Below are positions 55,173 through 64,000 of a DNA stretch of 64,000 nt, one piece after another. The notes under the pieces were generated by a model. The model worked only from the letters and a program-made list of their open reading frames with translations. It had not been told where the DNA came from and searched no databases. Made by a program: the position numbers and the translations under genes. The DNA is from Charina bottae (taxonomy: Eukaryota > Chordata > Lepidosauria > Squamata > Charinaidae). Location: the NCBI GenBank assembly GCA_023362775.1, contig JALMGJ010000008.1:22826001-22890000 (forward strand), read 5' to 3'. Within the stretch, counting starts at the first letter, position 1. The number at the start of each line of letters is the position of its first letter.

Positions 55173-57412
55173 TTTAATTGTAAGCGCTTTGAATTCCAGA
55201 GTCTCCCAGAATAACATTACTTTAGTTCTTGTTACTGCCTTTTACTCTGTATTTGCACCCTCTGTAGTACAACTCCGTGCTAATAAAGAAATGCTTACAA
55301 ATAAGAAGGTGAAAAGCCAGATGTGATGCTTGGCATAAAAGATGCCTAGCCCTGGGCTAACTCATTAGGTTGAATGAAGAAATTGTATAATGTGTTTTGC
55401 TTAAGTGGCACAAAAGTCATACAACAAGCAGTAAGCTGAGAATGAATGACAGGTAAAACCATAAACTGGGAGATGGAAGAACTCAAACATCCTGCATTTT
55501 CTAAACAAGAAGCCATAGTTATACCAGCCTCAGATCAAACAAGCCTCTATCATATTTCTTTTATGATTTCTTCTTTTGAGTGTTAATAGCAAAGAATGCA
55601 GCACACTGAAACTATGTTATATTATGTTATGTAGATGTCAGTATCCTAAAGAAGTAGCAAACCATCCCTTGATGTTTATATTTTATATTCCATTCCATTT
55701 TCGATTTTGGACACTTGGACATCCAGACATCTCAGTAAAATTCATCCAAATAAAAATCAAAAGGTGTTTGGACTCTCAGAATAATGAAACATTGTTGAGA
55801 GACCTTATGCATTCCTACTTGGTATGTTTGATGTTTTGGTAGTGCGCGTGCACACACACTCACACACACAGAGTTAGTAATCTCTGAGACTGCATTACTG
55901 TGCCTCAATGAAATGTTGAGGCAGGACTAGTCTCAGTAACTTGTGTCCTCTCAAGATGCTCAGCAACCACTGCAACCAAGTGAAGTGATGCAGCCACCCT
56001 CTCTGCTGGTGTCTAAAAGGTGACACTTTGCTTCATGCCATTGTTTCAGAAGGACACTTTACTCCAACACCTATGTAGCGAAGGACCTCCTTCAAGATCT
56101 GCACAGCCCTATCACATAATGGATCACAGAGAAAATCATTGTACTCTGATACTAAACAATAGGCAAAATTCAAGTTAGGATTCTTTTTATAAACCCATAG
56201 AAAGATAAGTGAAACTACATGAAGTTTCTGCTGTTGGTAATCATGATACATCTTTGAAAAATGGATATCTATATAAATACTTTATTAGGATAATTTCACC
56301 TTCACTGCGCTCTTTTCTAATTAAATTACTTAAATGCAATAAAGTGATCTCCTGTTGTTTCAACAAGCAGATAGCATTCTGCAAATTAAATTACAGGCTA
56401 TAAGCTGATAGTTATTATTTCCATGTATCTAGACTTACTGTATATATGTGGAGTCTCTTCTCTTTGATTGGTTACTGTATATATCATTGAATGATTATTT
56501 CTGTGTGACCTGGATTTGTAACTTGTTTCTCTGGTTATATGAAATAATTGAACTTAAAAAATAACAGGCTATTTTTTCACCTATCAGGAGCAAAATATCA
56601 ACTACTGATTGGCAGCCAATAAATTTAAATTAATAATAATAATAGCAACAACAGCAACAACAATTAAAAAACTGAAGGAAAGTATTGAAGTATCAAAGAC
56701 ATCCATCCTATTATCTTATGTTCTATGACAATCAGTAAAAGGTTAGTAACTTCCACACATCAGATCAATTGGACTTACTTACACTGGAAGATATGAAATC
56801 TATTCATGTGAATTGAGAAATGATATGGTGGTTAATATGAGTATTAAGAAAGTAGCAACTCTCTTTCATTTTCTGCCCCAATCCAATATCATCCCATCCC
56901 ATCCAACACTGAGCCTCTGGAAAAAATTGTGCTATTATGATCACTAGTAACTTCAGAAATTGTTCTAGCACTTTCCTTTTCTGTCACTTCAACATGTACT
57001 CTGAATTGTGACAGAGTCATCCAGGTGGTGGAGGTGATAAAAATAAGTTGCAATTTCAGAAATAACGTTACAAATATATATCATGTTCTGACAGATAAAT
57101 TGAAGCTATTTGAAGTAGCGGTCCATCAACTTTCCAAGGTGGAAAAAGATGATGTATATATTTTGGCCTGGCTGTTTCAATGCTACTTGTCACTGTTTAA
57201 AGCAAACAAACAAACAAGACAGTTCACTAGGTTAGCATGACTAAGGAAGCTGAAGGCACTTGGGTCTGCAGTACAGCAATATTGTAGTTTATAAAAATTT
57301 GTGAGATCAGAGTTATAGAAATATTAAGAAAGAAATGTACTGAAAAGTTGCAGTAGAAAAATGCTGCTTTTATTTTAAAACAAAGAAACAGAAACGAAGC
57401 TTTCTTTCTTTT
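55173..57412. other. Unassigned AT-rich DNA (2.2 kb)
   Basis: No gene recognised. Small CA-rich run at about 55845-55870 and (AAT)/(AAC) run near 56630-56665. Frames up to 88 codons without motifs. Confidence 0.5.
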
Positions 57413-58018
57413 TTTAAAATAAATTTTATTCAAACATCAATAATATAGACATAAATCAACAATAATACAGACATAAATCAACAATAATACAATACAACAT
57501 ATAACACATATTTATACATATTATACATATATATAATACATTGTATGTTTTCTAAATATATACATTAATATATTAACGGCCTTTAGAAAGATTACAGCTT
57601 TACCCTCTACCCTTTCTTCTATATATTTTTTCTTTACACTTTCTTCAAAAAACTAAATTCTTTTCTTTCTTCCATACCTCTAACCTTTTCTACCATTCCA
57701 ACACATTCTAGTTAACTTTCCCCTTTCTGAGTGTTTTTCAGTTGACACTCAGCCTTTAACCCTTTACCTCCTACTCCTCTCAACATACTATTACCATCTG
57801 AGATCTCATCTTCCCCCTTTTTTTCCCTTCTCCTCTTTCTGTAATCCCCTAATTCTCTATTCCTTATTATTTTAATTTTAAAGTAAACAATACAAAGATA
57901 CAAAATGCAACATATAAAGAACAACAATATAAAATGAACTTCCAACTTTTTCTTCAAAAATTTACTATAATAAATTCTACATAATTACTATTTTTACTAG
58001 TCTTTATCTTATTTACAA

Positions 58019-61000
58019 TTAATTAATTATTTGTATTTTTTGAGTTTTTTCTATATATCTATAAAATGGGTCCCAGCATAGATTAAATTTTAGTAACCAC
58101 TCTTCATTTGTTGGTATATAGTCTTCTTTCCAATATTTCGCAAATGTAATTCTTGCAGCAATTATTAAATAAAATAGTAGTTTTCCATATTCTTTACAAA
58201 TTTCAGGTTTTATAAATCCTAATAAGTACATATCCGGTTCCATATTTAAATCTTTTTTTAGAATTTCATTTATTATTTGATGTATTCTTTTCCAATATTT
58301 TTTTGTTTCCTTACATGACCACCATAGGTGGAAAAGGGTTCCTGATTCTTTTTTACATTTCCGACATTTGTCTGATATACTATTATTCATTTTGGATAAA
58401 GTAATTAGTGTTATATACCATCTATACATCATTTTGTAGAAGCTTTCTTTCATGTTATAGTTCAAAGTAAATTTTAAATCTTTCTGCCATATTTTTCCCA
58501 TGTTTCAATTTGAATTTTATGGCCTAAATTTCTTTCCCAATTGTTAATAAATTTTTTGTTTTGTATATTTATAGAATTGTTTTGGATTAATATTTTGTAC
58601 ATTTTTGAAATTAGATGATCTTTATTTTTCCATAGTATAGTATCCCAATTGCTGGCATTTTCTCTGAATTTGAAATTTTTTTTATCTATTCTGAATTGTT
58701 CTTTAATTTGGGCATATGAAAACCAATTATAATTCAGACCTTCACTTTGTAACTGTTCTCTTGCTTTTAAATTATAATTTGACCCGTCTAACTCTAATAA
58801 ATCTTTGTATATAATCCAATTTCCTGTATTTAAATTTCCATACCATGTAAAGGCTTCGTGTGGTGAAATCCACAATGGTATATTTGGAAGAATTGTATTC
58901 TTATATTTATTCCAAATTTTTATAATTGATTTTCTTATACGATGATGATTAAATGCTGTGTTTAATTTTGTTATACCATAGGTATGCATGCCAACCAAAT
59001 TTTAAATCGTGTCCTTCCAAATTTAGTAATTTTTTGTTTTCTAAATTTATCCAATCTCTAAGCCACCAGAGAATACATGCGTCGTAATATAATTTTAGAT
59101 TAGGCAGACCAAAACCACCATTTTCTTTTGTATCTTGTAAAAATTTAAGTTTAATTCTTGGCTTCTTTCCCTGCCATATAAATTTTGCTAATTCTTGTTG
59201 CCAATTTAAAAAAAAACAACAAGTTATCATAATTGGTATTGTTTGAAATAAAAATATAAATTTTGGTAAAATATTCATTTTTATTGTTGAAATTCTTCCC
59301 AAAAATGATAACTGTAGATTTTTCCAGAGTTTTAAATCATTTTTATATTGTTCCATAATTTTATGTAGTTATTTTTAAATAGTTCTGAATTATTATCAGT
59401 TATATCCACTCCTAGATATCTCAGCTTTTTAACATTTGTAAATCCTGTAGTCTGTTCCATATTGTGTATATTGTTTTGGTTCATATTTAAATTTATCATC
59501 TTTGTTTTATGGTTATTTATCTTGAGCCCTGCCAATTCACCAAAATCTTGGATTTTTTTTAGTAATTGTTTAATTGAAGTTTCTGGATTTTGTAATGTTA
59601 TGACCATATCATCGGCGAAAGCTCTTAATTTGTAAATTTCATTTTTTATTTTTATTCCTTCTATCAAATTATCTTTCCTTATGTTTTCCAATAGAATTTC
59701 TAAAACTAAGATAAATAGAAGTGGAGATATTGGACACCCTTGTCTGGTGCCTTTGCCTATATCACAGTTTTGAGTTGTTTCTCCATTTATCTGTATCCTG
59801 GCAGCTTGTCGATTATATATCGCTTTAATTGCTTTTATAAATTTATCTCCATATTCCATTTTTTTTAATATTTTAATCATAAAATTCCAATTTAAATTGT
59901 CAAAGGCCTTTTCCGCATCTAGAAATAATAATAATATTTTTTTCCTTGTATATTTTCGCATATTCAATTAAATTTATTATAGTTCTTATATTGTCCTTTA
60001 TGTGTCTTTTCGGTAAAAAGCCTGATTGATCTATATTTATTGTTTCTTGTAATACCTCTTGTAGTCTATTTGCCAGGATACTTGTAAAAATTTTATAGTC
60101 TATATTTAACAATGAGATTGGTCTATAATTTTTACAAATAGTGTGGTCTTGGTCTGGTTTGGGGATCAAAATTATATTCGCATTAGTCCAGGTTTCCGGT
60201 ATTACATTTCCATTCAAAATTGAATTTAATAATATATTAAATGGTGTTAACAAGTGTTCTTGAAATATTTTGTAATATATAGACGTAAAACCATCTGGAC
60301 CTGGTGCTTTTCCTGGTTTTTGTCTTTGTATAGCTATAGAGATTTCTTGCATAGTTATTGGTTCATTTAATCTGTCTGATTGTGATTTGGATATTTTTTG
60401 TAGGTTACTCTCTGTTAAATATTTATCTGCTTTATCTCTATCCAAATCTTGTTTTTGATATAGTTTAGAATAATATTCATGAAATGCTTTTATGATACTG
60501 GCATTGTCACTTAATTCTATTCCTTTATTTTTTATTTTCTTTATAGTTTTTTTCTCCCCTTCTTTTCTTAATTTATATGCTAACCATTTGCCAGCTTTAT
60601 TTGCATATTGGAAATTTCTTTGCTTAATATATCTCAGGTTCTTTTCCAATTCTTCAGTTGTTAAAATTTCTAATTGTTTTTGTAGAACAATTATTTGGTT
60701 TTTAGTTTCATTGTCCCCTATTTTATTTTGCAACTCAGTTTCTTTTATTTTAATTTGTTCACATATTTTATTAATTTTTTGTAGTTTCATTTTTTTGTGG
60801 TATTTACCTAGAGACATAAAATGGCCCCTCATAAATGCCTTACTAGCATCCCATACCGTATTTATATTAATATTATCTTTCATATTTATTTCAAAAAATT
60901 CTTTCGTTTTTACTTTGTTCTATATATACTTTATTTTTTAATAAAGATTCATTAAGTCTCCATCTAAACGGTAATTCTGTTATTTTTAAGTCTAGTTGTA

Positions 61001-61688
61001 TTGCATTGTGATCTGATATGGTTTTGGCAAGATTTTTGTGTTTTCAATTTTATTTGCTAAATTTTTTGACAACCAAATCATGTCAATTCTAGAATAAGAA
61101 TGATATCTATTTGAAAAGAAAGTAAAGTCTCTACTGTTGCCCATTCTATGTCTCCAGGTATCTAGTGTTTCCAAATTATTCATCAATTCGAAAAAAACCT
61201 GAGGTAATTTGCCTTGGTGTGGTTTAATAATTTTCTCTGATTTTTTATCTAAGTTTGGATTTACCACACCGTTCCAATCGCCCATGATTAACCAATTTTT
61301 ATTTGGTAATTCAATTAAACAATTCATTAATTTTTTGAAAAATTTCTTTTGATTTTCATTTGGGGCATACACACCTACTAAGATCGTTTTTATATTTTGA
61401 ATTTCAATTTCAATTATAATAAATCTTCCTTTATCATCCATTTTTATTAATTGTGGTTTTAAATTTGGCTTAATATAACACACAATCCCATTTTTTTTCA
61501 TTTTTTGTTGCAAACTCTGTTCCTAATTTTTTATTGATTAACAATTTTCTATCTTTATCTCTAATATGCGTTTCTTGTATGCAAATGATATCTAAATTGT
61601 ATTTGTAAAGAATATGAAAAGTTCTACTTCTTTTAACTGGGGAATTTAGTCCATTTATGTTCCATGATAGACATTTTACCTTATTCAT
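58019..61688 (-). pseudogene. L1 ORF2p (endonuclease, reverse transcriptase, zinc knuckle), frameshifted
   Basis: ORF2p nicks DNA and primes reverse transcription there. In minus-strand order: endonuclease LSWNINGLNSPVKRSR, CIQETHI, WLIMGDWNGVVNP, YSRIDMIW and, frameshifted at about 61000, SDHNAIQLDL. Reverse transcriptase PGKAPGPDGFTSIYY, NANIILIPKPDQD, NYRPISLLNIDYKI, IDQSGFLPKRHI, motif A LLFLDAEKAFDNLNW, GTRQGCPISPLLF, motif C FADDM (about 59604-59618), LRYLGVDIT. C-terminal SDKCRKCKKESGTLFHLWWS then CKETKKYW, the Cys/His domain. All catalytic residues I can check are kept. The coding is split over seven frames (61470-61688, 60992-61513, 59900-60883, 59332-59967, 58949-59356, 58474-58998, 58019-58501) with overlaps of about 25-70 bases, i.e. 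single-base indels rather than stops. Confidence 0.92.
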
Positions 61689-62188
61689 TATCTGATTGAC
61701 TGCTAAGTTCTTGAGTATCTACTGCTTGTGCAAAAAGTTTAAATTTTTCTTGTATTTTTTCTTGTGAGGGACTTTTACTTGGTGAATGATTAACATCTCT
61801 TTCTAGTTTTCTTAAAAAATCTTTTGCCTTCTCTATTGAATTTAATTTAAATCTTTGCTCTTTATATAATACATTCACACCTTCTAAAGTTTCCCATCTA
61901 TATGTAATTTTTTCTTTTTTCAAAACTTCTGTTAGGAAATAATACTCTTTTCTTTTTTTTTAAAATAGCATTTGGAATTTCCTTAAACATTTGAATATCT
62001 TTCCCTTCTATATTAATTTTTTTGTTAAATCCAGTTTGTAATATCAAGTCTCTTAACCTTTTTCTACTGAGTTCTATTACCAAGTCTCTTGGTATATTAT
62101 GCTCTCTTGCATATTTTGAGTTAACTCTATACATTGTCTCAATTTCTTCTTCCAATTGTTCTTTTTCCCAGTCAATCATTTCAGCCAT
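61681..62188 (-). pseudogene. L1 ORF1p, C-terminal domain (frameshifted)
   Basis: ORF1p binds L1 RNA as a chaperone trimer. Two overlapping frames, 61898-62188 and 61681-61923, give one protein after a frameshift at about 61910: MAEMIDWEKEQLEEEIETMY, NIPRDLVIELSRKRLRDLIL, then YRWETLEGVNVLYKEQRFKL. This corresponds to the RRM/C-terminal domain; the coiled coil is absent because of the 5' truncation. The first Met is internal, and the reading frame continues upstream to a stop near 62203. The break falls at an A-rich run coding KKKK. Confidence 0.85.
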
Positions 62189-62210
62189 TGCTTGGATAAT
62201 AGTGTTTTTA

Positions 62211-63329
62211 ATTCAGCCAAAGAAGGCACATGACTTAATTAACATAACTTCAGGCAAAAGCCTCTTCACTCAACGACATTGTTCCAAGAAGGAGTAAACA
62301 GAAGAACAAAAGGCAGATTTACATTTTACAATATAAAGCATTACAACTTGGCAGTACCTGAGTGGACAGAGCTAGGCATGTGACTATTCACCTAGGCAAT
62401 GGATTCCCAATTTGGGAAAGACCTAACAGGTACCTTTGTGATTGGCTAAGCAACCTAGACTTGCAGGCAACAGCTATTAACATTCCTGAGGGGGAGCTAA
62501 CATGTGCTCTCCTGGAGCCCACAGAAAAAAAACTTTTAGGCTTGGCCTTTAAAACTAGCCTTCATAATCTTTTAAGATCATAAAAATATATGCAACAAGC
62601 AACTAGCTGAAAGACCACCTTTCCTGGAACATTGTAAAAGGATTGTTTAGGAAAAGTGGATGTTTTAACTTCATATTTTCATTGGGCAAAATGAGGAATT
62701 TTAAATGCCTAGTTACATGGTGACCTCTGATACTTATTCTTTCACAGTTTCCCTTCAAAGGGGACAAAACAATACATAGCCCATTCACATGCCTAATACA
62801 ATTTGTACTCATACAAAGCAGTTGTCCAGATCTAAATAACAGCATACATGGTGAAATAAGAAATTCTTTCTCTCCTCACAAGTGTGGATCAGTTACTGCT
62901 AAATGTGGGGAAATCCTTCTAAATGGAAAATAATTTATTCAGAAGATACAATTTTATTTATAGCTGGGTTATTATATCTGATTGCTTAATATTTAGATTA
63001 AGCAATATTTAGATAGTTAATTTAAAAAAACCAATACCAAATCATCCCTAAAACTTAGAAAAGATAATTAAATAGGTAACAAAATAAAAATAACAAATGA
63101 GATGCATCCTTTCACATCTTAAGTTTTAATAATTTCTGACAACTGAGTCTATCTTTCAATCTATCATCTTTTGATCTATCTTGGTTTCCCACATACTAGC
63201 AAAATAATTTTTAGGATAATCCAATGCAGGTTAGAGCCCTACATGGAAAGGGAGATGTTAGATGTTCGAGCTGGTATTGGAAAAGGCTGAGGAACAATAA
63301 ACATTATTGCCAATGCACACTAGATAACT
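62211..63329. other. Unassigned DNA (1.1 kb)
   Basis: No gene. The part at 62210-62600 is slightly GC-richer, with a 73-codon frame at 62362-62583; it might be an LTR or decayed repeat, but I could not identify it. Confidence 0.45.
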
Positions 63330-63600
63330 GAGAGTCAAAGAATTCCAAAAATAACTAAATATATACATCATTGATTTTAGGAAGGACTTTGATTGTATTG
63401 ACCATGTCAAGTTGTGGAATGTCCTTAGGAAAATGGGAATTCTAGAACTTTTCATTGTGCTCTTGAGAAAGACAGTCACGGAAAGTAAGCCACAATTTGG
63501 ATGAAACACAGTGAAATAGTTTAACAAAGGAGTAAGACAGTGCTATTTACCCTCCCCTGATTATTCAACCTATGCATACAAAAATGTTAGGAGTCACTCC
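63330..63600 (+). pseudogene. BovB LINE reverse transcriptase remnant
   Basis: Plus-strand translation across frameshifts: DFRKDFDCIDHVKLWNVLRK and MGILELFIVLLRK, then 'FNKGVRQCYLPS' and 'LFNLC'. This matches the BovB motif A to motif B stretch (DYAKAFDCVDH..LW, GKGVRQGC..SP.LFNLY). In-frame stops are present and motif C is not reached. Orientation opposite to the 23-26 kb BovB. Confidence 0.7.
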
Positions 63601-63688
63601 ACCTTTCTTTAAAAGAATGGAGTAGATACATTTTTTGTGAACACTGTGAAAATGTATGTTCATAAAATATATTGAAGTAATGTACAAT

Positions 63689-63780
<92 letters not shown>

Positions 63781-63801
63781 TGTATGTATGTATATGTATA
63801 T
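63689..63801 (+). repeat. Compound microsatellite (AC)n(AT)n(TG)n(TATG)n
   Basis: AC repeats (63689-63710), AT (63711-63721), TG (63724-63748), then TATG units to about 63800. The AC and TG parts are complementary, so it can fold back. Confidence 0.97.
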
Positions 63802-63910
63802 ATTGCATACTACAATATAAGGATAAACCGGTATTTTAGTAGATAATTTAATTAATTGTTTAAAACTTGAATGGAATAATGCCTGAAAATCTGATCATAT
63901 ATATCAGGTG

Positions 63911-64000
63911 AGTGTCAAAGCCACTGCCCTGGATGAAACCCAGAGCATCCAGGAGTGCATCAGTAAGATGGTACCCAAAGATCAGCTGCTGAGATAATGC
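63911..64000 (+). other. Unidentified short coding-like stretch at window edge
   Basis: After '...atatatcag', a 29-codon frame reads VSVKATALDETQSIQECISK and MVPKDQLLR, then a stop. Its composition is GC-richer than the flanking AT-rich DNA. It begins after an AG and could be an exon or a processed-gene fragment, but 'caggtgagt' is equally a donor-site consensus. I do not recognise the peptide. The window ends before this can be resolved. Confidence 0.2.

Larger units (their letters stand above)
57413..62210 (-). mobile_element. L1 LINE, nearly complete, truncated within ORF1
   Basis: About 4.8 kb. On the minus strand: C-terminal part of ORF1, complete ORF2, a ~600-bp 3'UTR (58018-57413) and an A-rich end 'gaataaaatttattttaaaa' carrying AATAAA. 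ORF1 and ORF2 overlap at atgaataa (61681-61688), where the ORF1 stop TAA lies inside the ORF2 start. No certain TSD; 'caaagaa' occurs at both borders but is too short to rely on. Confidence 0.93.

Noticed and set aside
57413..62210. Calling the L1 an active autonomous element
   Set aside because: It is truncated within ORF1 and has several frameshifts as assembled; even if some are sequence errors, the 5' end is missing.
63587..63808. His/Thr/Val-rich frame over the terminal microsatellite
   Set aside because: Translation of (AC)n/(TATG)n repeats, not a gene.

Overview
The window reads as intergenic or deep-intronic DNA of a squamate reptile, most likely a lizard. The unique sequence is AT-rich, and I found no intact host gene, rRNA, tRNA gene or CRISPR array. 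The organism call rests on the repeat mix: tRNA-derived Sauria-type SINEs, BovB (RTE) LINEs, L2 and CR1 LINEs, Penelope-like elements (PLEs) with GIY-YIG domains, a squamate-like L1, Ty3/gypsy sequence, and hAT and Tc1/mariner-like miniature elements. Nearly all convincing coding sequence belongs to these elements.

Layout. 0.6-2.4 kb: L2 and CR1 3' remnants. 2.6-5.1 kb: the 5' part of a Ty3/gypsy element, with a GC-rich leader carrying an 85-bp tandem repeat and a 398-codon gag frame cut off inside its zinc knuckle. 6.1-9.2 kb: SINEs, a folded-back PLE end and a CpG-rich hAT miniature element. 10.4-13.5 kb: a MIR-like SINE abutted by a PLE, then two perfect 256-bp inverted arms enclosing a GC-rich segment with repeated ETS/CRE-type sites. 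14-21.4 kb: two related Tc1/mariner-like elements, another hAT element and L2 remnants. 22.6-26.6 kb: a CR1 split by a decayed BovB, itself split by L1-like pieces. 28.3-31 kb: an LTR, a hAT element split by a second solo LTR, a Sauria SINE and a short interstitial telomeric repeat. 33.5-35.5 kb: the best-preserved element, an L2 with an uninterrupted 589-codon reverse transcriptase frame. 36-46 kb: PLE, L2, SINE and hAT remnants. 46-54.3 kb: mostly unique DNA with a solo LTR, a hairpin miniature element, BovB and nested L2 pieces, and a folded-back PLE pair. 57.4-62.2 kb: a 4.8-kb L1 on the minus strand, broken by frameshifts. The last 0.7 kb holds a BovB remnant, a compound microsatellite and a short unidentified coding-like stretch.

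The elements do not form a pathway. What links them is insertion history, which can be read from target-site duplications (TSDs) and nesting. The most unusual structures are the perfect 256-bp inverted repeat around the ETS/CRE segment, the four TSD-flanked CpG-rich hAT elements, and the two independent PLE insertions with inverted ends. Family names come from recognised protein motifs and remembered consensus features, not from a database search.
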